DNA from: Rhizobacter terrae
Lineage (GTDB): Bacteria; Pseudomonadota; Gammaproteobacteria; Burkholderiales; Burkholderiaceae_C
Reading direction: 5' to 3'
Assembly (NCBI RefSeq): GCF_003852895.1
Contig: NZ_QUSW01000003.1
Coordinates: 496,001 to 560,000 of the forward strand
Length of the DNA: 64,000 nucleotides
Shown piece after piece: positions 1-8,521 of the stretch; positions within the stretch are counted from its first letter, which is position 1; each line of letters starts with the position of its first letter. The notes beneath the pieces were generated by a model. It worked only from the letters and a program-made list of their open reading frames with translations, made no database searches and was not told the DNA's origin. Made by a program: the position numbers and the translations under genes.

Positions 1-2
1 GC

Positions 3-251
3 GGCGAGGCCAAGCTGCCCTCGCTGTGGGTGGAGAAGATGCTCGGCCGCTTCGGCGGTGGCCCGCAAGGCGCCCAGGCCGATCCGGCCGCGCAGGCTGA
101 GATGGCCAACGTGATGATCACCAAGTTCGTGAACGACGGCTACCTCGTCAAGGACGGCGAGATGCTCGCCTCCAAGATCAGCTTCGAGAAGGGGCAGCTC
201 ACCGTCAACGGCAAGGCCATCACGCCGCCTGGTGCACCGCCGCAGCAGTGA
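3..251 (+). CDS. DUF945 (YdgA-like) protein, C-terminal fragment
   Basis: The reading frame is open from the first bases of the window, so only the last 82 codons are seen. The visible part has a methionine-rich stretch, then a segment reading GYLVKDG followed by KISFEKGQLTVNGK and a proline-rich tail. This is the usual end of DUF945 proteins, which are periplasmic or membrane-anchored proteins of unknown role. The assignment rests on this tail only; the signal peptide and main domain lie upstream of the window. Confidence 0.6.
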   Translation, partial: GEAKLPSLWVEKMLGRFGGGPQGAQADPAAQAEMANVMITKFVNDGYLVKDGEMLASKISFEKGQLTVNGKAITPPGAPPQQ

Positions 252-278
252 CCTCGCCCGGGCAATGACCCCCGGAAC

Positions 279-298
279 GCGCGGGCTGCGGCCCGCGC
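279..298. terminator. GC-rich hairpin between DUF945 and MarC genes
   Basis: A perfect 8-bp inverted repeat (GCGCGGGC, loop TGCG, GCCCGCGC) sits 27 bases after the DUF945 stop. There is no T-run after it, so it could be a weak or Rho-assisted terminator, or only a hairpin ahead of the next ribosome site. Confidence 0.35.
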
Positions 299-314
299 CT
301 CACAATCAGCCCCC

Positions 315-953
315 ATGGACCTGCTCAAGCCGCTGATCGCGCTGTTGGCCATCGTCAACCCCATCGGGGTCGTTCCCTTCTTCATCCACTTCACGCAGAA
401 CCTCACGCCCGAGCAGCGCAAGCGGACCATCCGCGTCAGCGCCTTCACGGCCTTCATCGTCATCGCGGTGAGCGCCATCGCGGGCCTGAAGATCATCGAG
501 TTCTTCGGCATCTCGCTCGCGTCGTTCCAGGTGGGCGGCGGCACCTTGCTGCTGATCTCGGCCATCCAGATGCTCAACGCCCAGCCAGCCGAGGGCCGCA
601 AGGAGGACGTGAGCGAAGGCGAGAGCAAGGTCGACGCGGGCGCGAGCATCGCTGTCGTGCCGCTGACGATTCCGCTGCTCACTGGCCCCGCCACCATCTC
701 CACCATGGTCATCTATGCCGACAAGACGCGGCACTGGTGGCAGATTGGCGTGCTGGTGGGCTATGGCGTGGTGGTGGCGCTGGCGACCTTCCTCGTGTTT
801 TCCGCCTCGGGCCGCATCGCGCGAGTGCTGGGGCAGACGGGCATCAACATCATGACGCGGCTGATGGGCCTGATCCTCGCCGCGCTGGCCGTCGAACTGC
901 TCGCCGACGGCCTGACCAAGCTCTTCCCCGTTCTTGCGAGCAACCTGAGGTAG
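315..953 (+). CDS. MarC family integral membrane protein
   Basis: A 212-residue inner-membrane protein with about six hydrophobic helices and the family signature NPIGVVPFF at residues 15-23. MarC proteins were once linked to multiple antibiotic resistance but their transport substrate is unknown. The length equals the family norm. A conserved second half repeats the loop motif with TIPLLTGPATIS. The next gene begins only 5 bases after the stop, so the two are probably co-transcribed. Confidence 0.85.
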   Translation: MDLLKPLIALLAIVNPIGVVPFFIHFTQNLTPEQRKRTIRVSAFTAFIVIAVSAIAGLKIIEFFGISLASFQVGGGTLLLISAIQMLNAQPAEGRKEDVSEGESKVDAGASIAVVPLTIPLLTGPATISTMVIYADKTRHWWQIGVLVGYGVVVALATFLVFSASGRIARVLGQTGINIMTRLMGLILAALAVELLADGLTKLFPVLASNLR

Positions 954-958
954 CTCCC

Positions 959-2002
959 ATGGCGAACACGCTCACCCGGTCCCTCGGCATCGAACATCCG
1001 ATCGTCCTCGCGCCGCTGGGAGGCGAGTCGGCCGGCACGGCCCTGGTGGCTGCTGTGAGCAATGCGGGCGGGCTGGGCATCCTCGGCGCGGCCTACATGA
1101 CGCCCGCGCGCATCGGCGAGGCGATGGCCGAGATCCGCTCGCTCACGGACAAGCCCTTCGGCGTGAACCTGTTCTGCCAACAGGACTGGCAGCGCGACCC
1201 GGCGAAGGAGGCGGTCTTCATCGAGCGCTTGTCGATCTACCACGCCGAACTGGGCATGCCGCCGGTGCAGGTGCCGCAGAAGTTCGAGGAGGACTTCGAG
1301 GCGCAGCTCGAGGTGGTGCTTGACCACGCGCCGGCCGTGTTCACCTTCACCTTCGGCGACCTGGGGCCCGTGCGCATCCAGGCCCTGCAGCAGCGCGGCG
1401 TGAAGGTCTGGGGCACGGCCACGCAGGTGCGCGAGGCGGTGCACCTGGCGGCGCTGGGCGTGGACGGCATCGTGGCGCAGGGTGCGGAGGCCGGCGCGCA
1501 CCGCGGCACCTTCATGGGGTCTCGAGACGACGGACTGGTGGGCACCATCGCGCTGATCCCGCAGGTGGTGGACGCGGTGAAGGTGCCGGTGATCGCCGCG
1601 GGCGGCATCGCCGATGCGCGCGGCGTGGCGGCGGTGCAGGCCCTGGGCGCAAGCGCCGCCGCGGCCGGCACCGTGTTCCTGCTGGCCGATGAATGCCCGA
1701 TCTCCGCGGCCTACCGCGAGGCCTTGCTGCAGGCCCAGGACCACCAGACCGTGATGACCCGCGCCTTCAGCGGGCGCTGGGCGCGCGGCCTGGAGAACCG
1801 CTTCATGCGCGAGTACGCCAACGCAGACCTGCCGGACTTCCCGATTCCCAATGCGCTGACCCGGCCGTTGCGCCAGGCCGCAGGCAAGGCGGGCAAGGCC
1901 GAGTTCCTGTCGCTGTGGGCAGGCCAGGCCGTCGCGATGGCCGAGCGCACCAGCGCGGCGAACATCGTCGGCAAGCTCGCACAAGGCTGGCGGCACGAAT
2001 GA
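959..2002 (+). CDS. Nitronate monooxygenase (2-nitropropane dioxygenase family)
   Basis: A 347-residue FMN-dependent TIM-barrel enzyme expected to oxidise alkyl nitronates such as propionate-3-nitronate to aldehydes or ketones plus nitrite. The N-terminal motif PIVLAPLGG (residues 14-22) and the FMN/phosphate motif AQGAEAGAHRG (173-183), with the conserved His, are present, followed by AAGGIAD. The ATG at 959 is chosen because it lies 5 bases after the MarC stop and matches the usual N-terminus; an open frame further upstream overlaps marC and is not needed. Its stop overlaps the next start in ATGA. Confidence 0.87.
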   Translation: MANTLTRSLGIEHPIVLAPLGGESAGTALVAAVSNAGGLGILGAAYMTPARIGEAMAEIRSLTDKPFGVNLFCQQDWQRDPAKEAVFIERLSIYHAELGMPPVQVPQKFEEDFEAQLEVVLDHAPAVFTFTFGDLGPVRIQALQQRGVKVWGTATQVREAVHLAALGVDGIVAQGAEAGAHRGTFMGSRDDGLVGTIALIPQVVDAVKVPVIAAGGIADARGVAAVQALGASAAAAGTVFLLADECPISAAYREALLQAQDHQTVMTRAFSGRWARGLENRFMREYANADLPDFPIPNALTRPLRQAAGKAGKAEFLSLWAGQAVAMAERTSAANIVGKLAQGWRHE

Positions 2003-4287
2003 GCCGCCCCGCAGCCAAGGCAGGACGCAACGATCCCTGCCCTTGCGGCAGCGGGAAGAAATACAAGAACTGCTGCCTGCCCAAGGAGCAGGCGGCGCCG
2101 GCGGCCGATCCGCAGGCGGTGCTGCAGATGGCCATCGCCCACCACCAGGGGGGCCGGCTGAGCGAGGCGGAATCCGGCTATCGCGAGGTGCTGCAGCAGC
2201 GCCCGAACGACCCGGACGCGCTGCACCTGCTGGGCCTGGTGGCGCACCAGGTGGGGCAGCATCAGGGCGCGGTCGAGCTCATCACACGCGCCCTGCAGAT
2301 CAAGCCGCGCTATGCCGGCGCCCACAACAGCATCGGCACGGCACTGGCCGCCCTGGGCCGCCATGAGGAGGCGGTGGAGCACTACCGCGCGGCCCTGGGT
2401 GTCGAGCCCGACTTCGAGGAAGCGCACGTCAACCTGGGCATGTCCCTGCGCGGCCTCGGGCGGCTGGACCAGGCGCAGGCGAGCCTCGTGCGTGCCGTCG
2501 CGCTCAATCCACGATCCGTCTCCGGGCACCTCAACCTCGGGCTGCTGCTGCACGGCCAGGGCCGCGCCAGCGACGCCATCCCCGTGTACGAACGGGCCCT
2601 GCAGGCCGCGCCCCAGCATGCAGCGACGCTGAACAACCTGGGCGCTGCGCTGGCGGACACCGGCCGCTGGGATGCAGCCATCGAGCGCTACCGGCAGGCC
2701 ATTGCCTTGCAGCCGGCCTACGCCGATGCGCACAACAACCTCGGCCTCGCGCTGACGGAAAAGGGACGCTTGCAGGAGGCGTTGCAAAGCTACGAGCGCG
2801 CCATCGACGCTCGTCCCGACTACGCCGAAGCCTTCAGCAACCTGGGCGTGCTGCTGCAGGAGGTGGGCAACCTCGAACAGGCGCAGCAGTGCTACCGGCG
2901 CGCCCATGAGCTCGGCGCGCCCGGCGCGATCTACCGCTGGGCGCTGATGCTGCCGGCCATCATGGGCACGCGCGACGAGGTGCTGGCCTCGCGCGAGCTG
3001 TATGCGAAGAACGTCACGGACCTGCTGCGTTCGCCGCCCCCGCTGGCCGACCCGCTGCACGACGTGGGCGCCACCAACTTCTTCCTGGCCTACCACGGCC
3101 TGAACGACCGCGAACTGCAGGCGCAGGTGGCGCAGCTGTACGAGGCGGCCTGCCCCGGCCTGGCCTTCGCGGCGGCGCACTGCACCCAGCCGCGCCGGCC
3201 CGGCCCGGTGCGCATCGGCTTCCTGTCCAAGTTCATCTACAACCATTCGGTATCGCGCTGCTTCAGCAAGACGGTGCGCGAGCTGGCGAAGACCGGGCGT
3301 TTCGAGGTCGTGCTCATTTCCAGCACCGATGCACAGCAGGCCCAGGTGGAGGCTGCCTACGAAGGCTTCGACGGCGCGCGTGTGCACCTGCCGCTGAACC
3401 TCGATGCCGCGCGCCAGGGCATCGCCGCCTTGTCGCTGGACGTGCTGATGTACATGGACATCGGCATGGACCCGCAGAGCTACTTCCTCGCCTTCGCGCG
3501 GCTGGCCCGCGTGCAGGGCGTGATGGGCGGGCATCCGGTGACCACCGGCATCCGCCAGGTCGACTGGTTCCTCACCACCGACGCCATGGAGCCGCCCGGC
3601 GCCGAGGACCACTACACCGAGCAGCTCGCGCACTTCCCCTTCGGCGTGTCCTTCTTCGAGCGGCCGCCCGTGCCGCAGCGATTGAAGACCCGCGCCGAAC
3701 TCGGCCTGCCCGAGGACCGGCACCTCTACCTGTGCCCAATGAAGCTGCAGAAGATGCACCCGGACTTCGATGCCGCGATGTCGCGCATCCTCCAGCTCGA
3801 TCCGCAAGGCGTCATCGTGCTCTTCGCCGACGACCGCCACGAGACCTGGGCCCCGCGGCTCGCGCAGCGCCTGGACCGCACCGTCGACCCGGCCGTGCGC
3901 GAACGCATCGTCTTCCACCCGTGGATCAGCGACTACGGCGACTTCATCAGCGCCAACGCCGCGGCCGACGTGGTGCTCGACCCTTTCCACTTCGGCATCG
4001 GCTCCACGCTGGTGGCCACCTTTGCGGTTGGCACGCCCATCGTCACCTGGCCGGGGCACTTCCTGCGCGGCCGCGGCGGCGTGGGCTTTTGCCGCATGCT
4101 GGGCGTGGAGGAATGCGTGGTCGACGACCAGGCCGCCTACCCCGAACGCGCCGTGCAATTCGCCACGGATGCCGCCTTGCGCGAGCGCGTGCGCGAGAAG
4201 ATCGCGGCAGCCAGTCACCGCTTCTATGACAACCACGAACCCATCCACGATTTCGTGCGATGGCTCACGGCCTTGCCCCTGGGCTGA
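1999..4287 (+). CDS. SEC-C / TPR / O-GlcNAc-transferase-like (GT41, SPINDLY type) protein
   Basis: A 762-residue cytoplasmic protein with three parts. Residues 10-28 are a SEC-C zinc motif (DPCPCGSGKKYKNCC). Residues about 34-345 hold tandem 34-residue TPR units with the usual A/G/Y/P pattern. Residues about 350-762 match the GT41 glycosyltransferase catalytic region, including a VRIGFLSKF start, a GGHPVTTGIRQVDWFLTTD segment and a late VVLDPFHFGIGSTLVATFAVGTP donor-binding stretch. Such proteins attach a sugar to Ser/Thr of target proteins; bacterial members often act on flagellin or adhesins. The start at 1999 overlaps the preceding stop. A SEC-C motif at the front is an unusual addition that may add zinc or protein binding. 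The substrate is not known. Confidence 0.82.
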   Translation: MSRPAAKAGRNDPCPCGSGKKYKNCCLPKEQAAPAADPQAVLQMAIAHHQGGRLSEAESGYREVLQQRPNDPDALHLLGLVAHQVGQHQGAVELITRALQIKPRYAGAHNSIGTALAALGRHEEAVEHYRAALGVEPDFEEAHVNLGMSLRGLGRLDQAQASLVRAVALNPRSVSGHLNLGLLLHGQGRASDAIPVYERALQAAPQHAATLNNLGAALADTGRWDAAIERYRQAIALQPAYADAHNNLGLALTEKGRLQEALQSYERAIDARPDYAEAFSNLGVLLQEVGNLEQAQQCYRRAHELGAPGAIYRWALMLPAIMGTRDEVLASRELYAKNVTDLLRSPPPLADPLHDVGATNFFLAYHGLNDRELQAQVAQLYEAACPGLAFAAAHCTQPRRPGPVRIGFLSKFIYNHSVSRCFSKTVRELAKTGRFEVVLISSTDAQQAQVEAAYEGFDGARVHLPLNLDAARQGIAALSLDVLMYMDIGMDPQSYFLAFARLARVQGVMGGHPVTTGIRQVDWFLTTDAMEPPGAEDHYTEQLAHFPFGVSFFERPPVPQRLKTRAELGLPEDRHLYLCPMKLQKMHPDFDAAMSRILQLDPQGVIVLFADDRHETWAPRLAQRLDRTVDPAVRERIVFHPWISDYGDFISANAAADVVLDPFHFGIGSTLVATFAVGTPIVTWPGHFLRGRGGVGFCRMLGVEECVVDDQAAYPERAVQFATDAALRERVREKIAAASHRFYDNHEPIHDFVRWLTALPLG

Positions 4288-4331
4288 CTGGATGGCCGGG
4301 AATTGGTGGGGCTTTCGGGCTTTCCTCCGGC

Positions 4332-4358
4332 TCAAGAAAAGCGCCGGCCCGCCAACAA
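4332..4358 (+). promoter_or_regulatory. Candidate sigma-28 (FliA) promoter
   Basis: TCAAGAAA (4332-4339) and GCCAACAA (4351-4358) are separated by exactly 11 bases, the spacing of the flagellar sigma-28 promoter TAAAGTTT-N11-GCCGATAA. The -10 element matches 6 of 8 positions, the -35 element 4 of 8. The start codon of the following operon is 53 bases downstream. The match is imperfect and is a prediction. Confidence 0.4.
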
Positions 4359-4410
4359 TGCCAGTCATGACCTTGCGTCACCCGTGAAGTCCGACGTCAG
4401 GAGACCGTGA

Positions 4411-5607
4411 ATGCCTGCCATCCCGCTGATGATTCCCGACCTGCCGCCTGCCGCGGCGGTGCTGCCCTACCTGGAGCGCATCGACGCGGCCAAGTGGTAC
4501 ACGAACTTCGGTCCGCTGGTGAAGGAATTCGAAGCGCAGCTGCTCGTGCAGCTCGCGCCGGGACGTGAAGACATCCGGCTGGTCACCACCTCGAACGCGA
4601 CGGTGGCCATCGAGATGGCGCTGCAGGCCCTGCACCTGCCCAGGGGCGCGCGCGTGCTGGTGCCGGGCCTCACTTTCGTGGCCACCGGCACCTCCGTGAT
4701 CCGCGCCGGCCACGAACCCGTCATGTCCGACGTCGATGCCGACTCCTGGCTGCTCACGCCCGCGATCGCCTCGCGTGCCCTGGCCGCGACCCGCATCGAT
4801 GCCGTCCTTCCCGTCGCCACCTTCGGCTGCCCGCAGGACGTGGACCAGTGGCGCGCCTGGAGCGAGCAGACCGGCGTGCCGGTGCTCATCGACGCGGCCG
4901 GCGCCTTCGGCAACCAGCCGGTCGGCCCGGTGCCGGTGGTGTTCAGCCTGCATGCCACCAAGTCGCTGGGCATCGGCGAAGGCGGCTTCGTCGTGTCCGA
5001 CGACGCGGACTTCATCGAGCGCATCCGCCGCCTGAGCAACTTCGGCATCGGCGCCAACCACGGCGAGGTGGACGAAGCCGGCACCAACGGCAAGATGAGC
5101 GAATACCACGCCGCCGTGGGCCTGGCCGCGCTGCCGCGCTGGCAGGCCAAGCGCGAGGTGCGGCTGAGCCTGCAGGCGGGCTACCGCCTCGCGCTGCAGC
5201 AGCACGCGCCCACGGTGATGTGGCAGGACAAGCCCGAGGGCATCCCTACCATCCTGGTCGTCGCCATGCCCTCGGGCGTGGATGCCGGCGCCATCGCCTC
5301 GCGCCTGGCCACCCGCGGCATCGAGACGCGCCGCTGGTACTGCCCGCCGCTGTTCGAGCACCGTGCCTTCGCCGGCTGCGACGCCGCCGGTCCGCTGGAC
5401 GTGAGCCGCGACATCGCCGGCCGCCTGCTGGGCCTGCCCTTCCACCTGCATCTGCAGATCGACGACGTGAGCACCGTGTGCAGCGAGCTCGGGGCCGCGA
5501 TCGACGACGAACAGTCGCACCACACCTCGCCCGCGGCGCTGGACTTCGTGTCCCTGCCTGCGAAGACCGCGGTTCATCGCCCCCGCCGTGCTGCCCGCCG
5601 CGGTTGA
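4411..5607 (+). CDS. DegT/DnrJ/EryC1/StrS-family PLP sugar aminotransferase
   Basis: A 398-residue fold-type I PLP enzyme. The family normally transfers an amino group from glutamate to a nucleotide-linked keto sugar. The PLP lysine is Lys184 in HATKSLGIGEGG, the pyridine-binding Asp is Asp161 in LIDAAGAFG, and the phosphate-binding TTSNAT segment is at 59-64. The N-terminus is somewhat short and divergent, so the sugar substrate cannot be read off. It is the first gene of a six-gene coupled operon and overlaps the GNAT gene by 20 bases. A GGAGACC-like ribosome site lies a few bases before the ATG. Confidence 0.82.
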   Translation: MPAIPLMIPDLPPAAAVLPYLERIDAAKWYTNFGPLVKEFEAQLLVQLAPGREDIRLVTTSNATVAIEMALQALHLPRGARVLVPGLTFVATGTSVIRAGHEPVMSDVDADSWLLTPAIASRALAATRIDAVLPVATFGCPQDVDQWRAWSEQTGVPVLIDAAGAFGNQPVGPVPVVFSLHATKSLGIGEGGFVVSDDADFIERIRRLSNFGIGANHGEVDEAGTNGKMSEYHAAVGLAALPRWQAKREVRLSLQAGYRLALQQHAPTVMWQDKPEGIPTILVVAMPSGVDAGAIASRLATRGIETRRWYCPPLFEHRAFAGCDAAGPLDVSRDIAGRLLGLPFHLHLQIDDVSTVCSELGAAIDDEQSHHTSPAALDFVSLPAKTAVHRPRRAARRG

Positions 5608-6328
5608 AGCGCAAGCCTTTCCCCTGATGCGCGGCGTGCTGGAAGGCACGCAGCCCGGGACGGTCTGGTCCTCGGGCGAATCGGCGCTGGTCGTGGCGCG
5701 CTTCGGCTTCATGCAGTGGCTGGGTGAATGCGACGACGATGCGTTCTTCGACGACATCGCCGCACGACTGCAGCGCGGCGATCCGGCACTGCCCGGCTAC
5801 CTGCTCTGGTACGACCCGCCACCGCGCTGGATGGCGTGGTGCCGCGAGCGCACCCTGCGGGAACGCGAGCGTGTGCGCTGGCGATTCGAAGCCCCGCCAG
5901 AGCGCGGGATCGCCATGGACCGCGGCCTGCGTGTCGAGGGTTGGAGCCCTGCACTGCTGCCGGCCATTGAAGCCTTCGGGATGTTTCCCATGCGCTTCTG
6001 GAACAGCCTGGACGACCTGCTGGAACACGGCGCAGGCATGGCCATCGTCGACGAACAGGAGCGCGTCATCGCCGCAGCCTATGCCGCCGGCATCGGCGCA
6101 GGACAGGGCGAGATCGACATCGCCGTGGCGCCGGACCACCGAGGCCAGGGCTTGGGCTTCCTCGTGGGTCGTGAATTGATCCGCGCCTTCGAGGAGCGCG
6201 GCATACTCCCCGCGTGGGACTGCTTCGCGAGCAACGAAGCCTCGATGCGCCTGGCCGCGCGCCTGGGCTTCCAGCCGGCTCGCCGCTACGTGATGGTGTC
6301 GTTCAACGTACCGCTGGACATCGCATGA
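5588..6328 (+). CDS. GNAT-family N-acyltransferase
   Basis: A 246-residue protein whose C-terminal half carries the GNAT acyl-CoA loop at residues 180-190 (VAPDHRGQGLG), followed by the typical helix and ASNEASMRLAARLGF segment. The N-terminal 120 residues are a family-specific extension, as in GNAT proteins related to zwittermicin-resistance acetyltransferase. The GTG start at 5588 overlaps the aminotransferase; ATG 5627 is an alternative. In this operon it could acylate the amino group made by the DegT enzyme, or take its acyl group from the carrier protein encoded downstream. The acceptor is unknown. Confidence 0.75.
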   Translation: MLPAAVEAQAFPLMRGVLEGTQPGTVWSSGESALVVARFGFMQWLGECDDDAFFDDIAARLQRGDPALPGYLLWYDPPPRWMAWCRERTLRERERVRWRFEAPPERGIAMDRGLRVEGWSPALLPAIEAFGMFPMRFWNSLDDLLEHGAGMAIVDEQERVIAAAYAAGIGAGQGEIDIAVAPDHRGQGLGFLVGRELIRAFEERGILPAWDCFASNEASMRLAARLGFQPARRYVMVSFNVPLDIA

Positions 6329-7311
6329 ACCCAAGCCTCTACCGCTGCCCGGTGTGCCATGCGTCGCTGGCCCAGGACGCGCAGACCCTGGTGTGCGCGC
6401 AAGGACATCGGCATCCCGTCGTCGACGGCCTGCCCGACTTCGTGCCGCAGGAGTCGCTCAACGAAGAGCAGCGCCAGTCCATCGACTACTACGACCAGTC
6501 GGCCGCCATCTACGACGACGTGGCCGACCTGTCCTTTCGCATCCAGAAGCAGGACGAAGCCGTCACGCGGCGCGAGTTCGTCAAGCTGCTGGCGCTCCAG
6601 CCCGATGACCGCGTGCTGGAGATCGCCACCGGCACCGGGCGCGACGCGGTGAACATCGCCGAGCAGCTCGGTGCGGACGGCCTGCTGTGCGCGATGGACC
6701 TGTCGCGCGCCATGCTGCTGCGCTGCCGCGAGAAGCTGGCCGATGCAAAGCCTGCGGTCGAGCTGTGCGTGGGCTCCGCGTCCAGCCTGCCCTTTGCCGA
6801 CGGCACCTTCGACGCGCTCTTCAGCTTCGGCGGCCTCAACGTCTTCCCCGACGTGGCCGGTGCGCTGCGCGAGATGGTGCGGGTGTGCAAGCCCGGCGCG
6901 CGCATCGTGGTGGGCGACGAAAGCCTCGGCCCCTGGCTGCATGAATCGGAATACGGCCGCATCCTGCTGCACAACAGCCCGCTGTTCAGGCACCAGCCGC
7001 CGCTGCACCTGCTGCCGGTGCAGGCGCGCAAGGTGCGGCTGCAATGGGTGGTGGGCGCGGCCTACTACCTCATCGACTTCGAGGTCGGCGAAGGCGAGCC
7101 GCCGGCCGACTTCGACATCGAGATCCCCGGCGCGCGGGGCGGCACCTTGCGCACCCGCTACCACGGCCGGCTGGAAGGCGTGAGCCCCGAGACCCTGGCG
7201 CTGGCCCGCAAGGCGCGCGAGAAGTCGGGCCAGAGCATGCACCACTGGCTGGACGACGTCGTGCGGGCCGCTGCCTTGAAGGCGCTGGAAGACGACGGTT
7301 CGAGTTCATGA
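6325..7311 (+). CDS. Zinc-ribbon class I SAM-dependent methyltransferase
   Basis: A 328-residue protein starting with a Trm112/YbaR-like zinc ribbon (Cys8, Cys11, Cys24, His28, then VVDGLPDF) and followed by a methyltransferase of the UbiE/Methyltransf_11 type. Motif I is VLEIATGTGRDAV (residues about 97-109), followed by an acidic motif CAMDLS and SASSLPFADGTFDALF. It probably methylates a small molecule, perhaps a sugar intermediate of this operon. The start overlaps the previous stop (ATGA), which fixes the N-terminus, and its stop overlaps the next ATG. Confidence 0.8.
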   Translation: MNPSLYRCPVCHASLAQDAQTLVCAQGHRHPVVDGLPDFVPQESLNEEQRQSIDYYDQSAAIYDDVADLSFRIQKQDEAVTRREFVKLLALQPDDRVLEIATGTGRDAVNIAEQLGADGLLCAMDLSRAMLLRCREKLADAKPAVELCVGSASSLPFADGTFDALFSFGGLNVFPDVAGALREMVRVCKPGARIVVGDESLGPWLHESEYGRILLHNSPLFRHQPPLHLLPVQARKVRLQWVVGAAYYLIDFEVGEGEPPADFDIEIPGARGGTLRTRYHGRLEGVSPETLALARKAREKSGQSMHHWLDDVVRAAALKALEDDGSSS

Positions 7312-8291
7312 CCGAACCACGATTTCGCTGGAGGAAGCTCGGCCGCGTCTTCGCCCCCGACGGCTCGCAGCCGTGGATGCACAGCCATTGCCAGAACCCG
7401 GTGCCGCTGCTGATGAGCGATCGCCTGCGGGTGTTCTTCAACACCCGGCAGCGCAGCGGTGACGACGGCATGACCAAGTCCTGCGCGACCTTCATCGACC
7501 TCGATCTGGCCGACCCCACGAAGATCATCGCCCTGCCCCAAGGCCCGCTGCTGCCCTTCGGCCCGCTGGGCAGCTTCGACGAATTCGGCTCCATGGCCGG
7601 CACCGTGCTGCGCATCAGCGACACCGAGGTGTGGGTCTACTACGTGGGCTGGAGCCGCAACCTGGGCGTGCCCTACAACCACGCCATCGGGCTGGCCGTG
7701 AGCCACGACGGCGGCACGACCTTCCGGCGCATCGGCGACGGCCCGGTCATCGGCCGCAGCGTGAACGAGCCCTACATCCAGAACAGCCCCTTCGCGATGA
7801 AGCGCGACGGGCTCTACCACCTCTTCTACAGCTCGGGCCTGGGCTGGAAGCTGCATGAAGGCAAGCCCGAGAGCATCTACGTGCTGATGCAAGCAAGCTC
7901 TGAAGACGGCATCCACTGGCAACGCGACGGCCGGCCCACCGTGCCCTTCGTCGTGGACGACGAATGCCAGACCAACCCCAGCGTGCTGGAGCTGGATGGC
8001 CGCTTCCACCAGTGGTTCTGCTACCGCCATGGCCTGGACTTCCGCAACGGCACGCGCGGCTATCGCATGGGCTATGCCTGGTCGGACGACATGCGGCACT
8101 GGCACCGCGATGATGCGCAAAGCGTGCTGGAGCCGTCCGCGCAGGGCTGGGACTCGGAGATGGTCTGCTACCCCAGCGTCTTCACCCTGCCGGATGGGAA
8201 GACCTGCATGCTCTATAGCGGCAACGGCTTCGGCCGCGAGGGTTTCGGCATTGCGGTGTGGGACAACGATCCCGCACAATCAGCGCGGTGA
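7308..8291 (+). CDS. GH43/GH32-like five-bladed propeller protein
   Basis: A 327-residue protein with repeating blade patterns typical of the GH43/GH32/DUF377 propeller superfamily: MHSHCQNPVPLL near the start, then YYVGWS, GLAVSHDGGTTF, YIQNSPFAM, YHLFYSSG, ASSEDGIHW, CQTNPSVLEL and MLYSGNGFGREG. Related proteins are found in polysaccharide and flagellin-modification gene clusters without known activity. No signal peptide is seen, so it acts in the cytoplasm and may process or bind an activated sugar rather than degrade polymers. The start overlaps the previous stop in ATGA. Confidence 0.68.
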   Translation: MTEPRFRWRKLGRVFAPDGSQPWMHSHCQNPVPLLMSDRLRVFFNTRQRSGDDGMTKSCATFIDLDLADPTKIIALPQGPLLPFGPLGSFDEFGSMAGTVLRISDTEVWVYYVGWSRNLGVPYNHAIGLAVSHDGGTTFRRIGDGPVIGRSVNEPYIQNSPFAMKRDGLYHLFYSSGLGWKLHEGKPESIYVLMQASSEDGIHWQRDGRPTVPFVVDDECQTNPSVLELDGRFHQWFCYRHGLDFRNGTRGYRMGYAWSDDMRHWHRDDAQSVLEPSAQGWDSEMVCYPSVFTLPDGKTCMLYSGNGFGREGFGIAVWDNDPAQSAR

Positions 8292-8521
8292 ACCCCGAAC
8301 TGCACACACTCATCGCCAACGCGCTGAAGATGCCGCCCGGCAGCGTCGGCCCCGACACCGCCATGGACGCCACCCCCGCCTGGGACTCGCTCGCCCACAT
8401 GGATCTCGTGGTGAGCATCGAGGAGCACTACGGCATCCAGCTCGCCCCCGACGACATGGTGGCGATGCGCTCGGTGGGCGCCATCGCCGCGCTGCTCAAG
8501 GCCAGGGGTGTGATCCAGTGA
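8288..8521 (+). CDS. Acyl carrier protein
   Basis: A 77-residue acidic helical protein with the phosphopantetheine attachment site WDSLAHMDL; Ser34 is the modified residue. The GTG at 8288 shares bases with the preceding stop (GTGA) and gives the normal carrier-protein length. No fatty-acid synthesis genes are near, so this is a dedicated carrier. It is the natural partner for the adenylating enzyme at 13719-15278, which could load an amino acid onto it. Confidence 0.85.
   Translation: MNPELHTLIANALKMPPGSVGPDTAMDATPAWDSLAHMDLVVSIEEHYGIQLAPDDMVAMRSVGAIAALLKARGVIQ

Noticed and set aside
761-1996. Long open frame on the minus strand opposite the nitronate monooxygenase
   Set aside because: Very rich in His, Arg and Ala, without any known motif; a GC-driven shadow of the real gene. 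The same applies to long antisense frames at 5246-6334, 22572-24344, 35300-36424 and 52040-54100.
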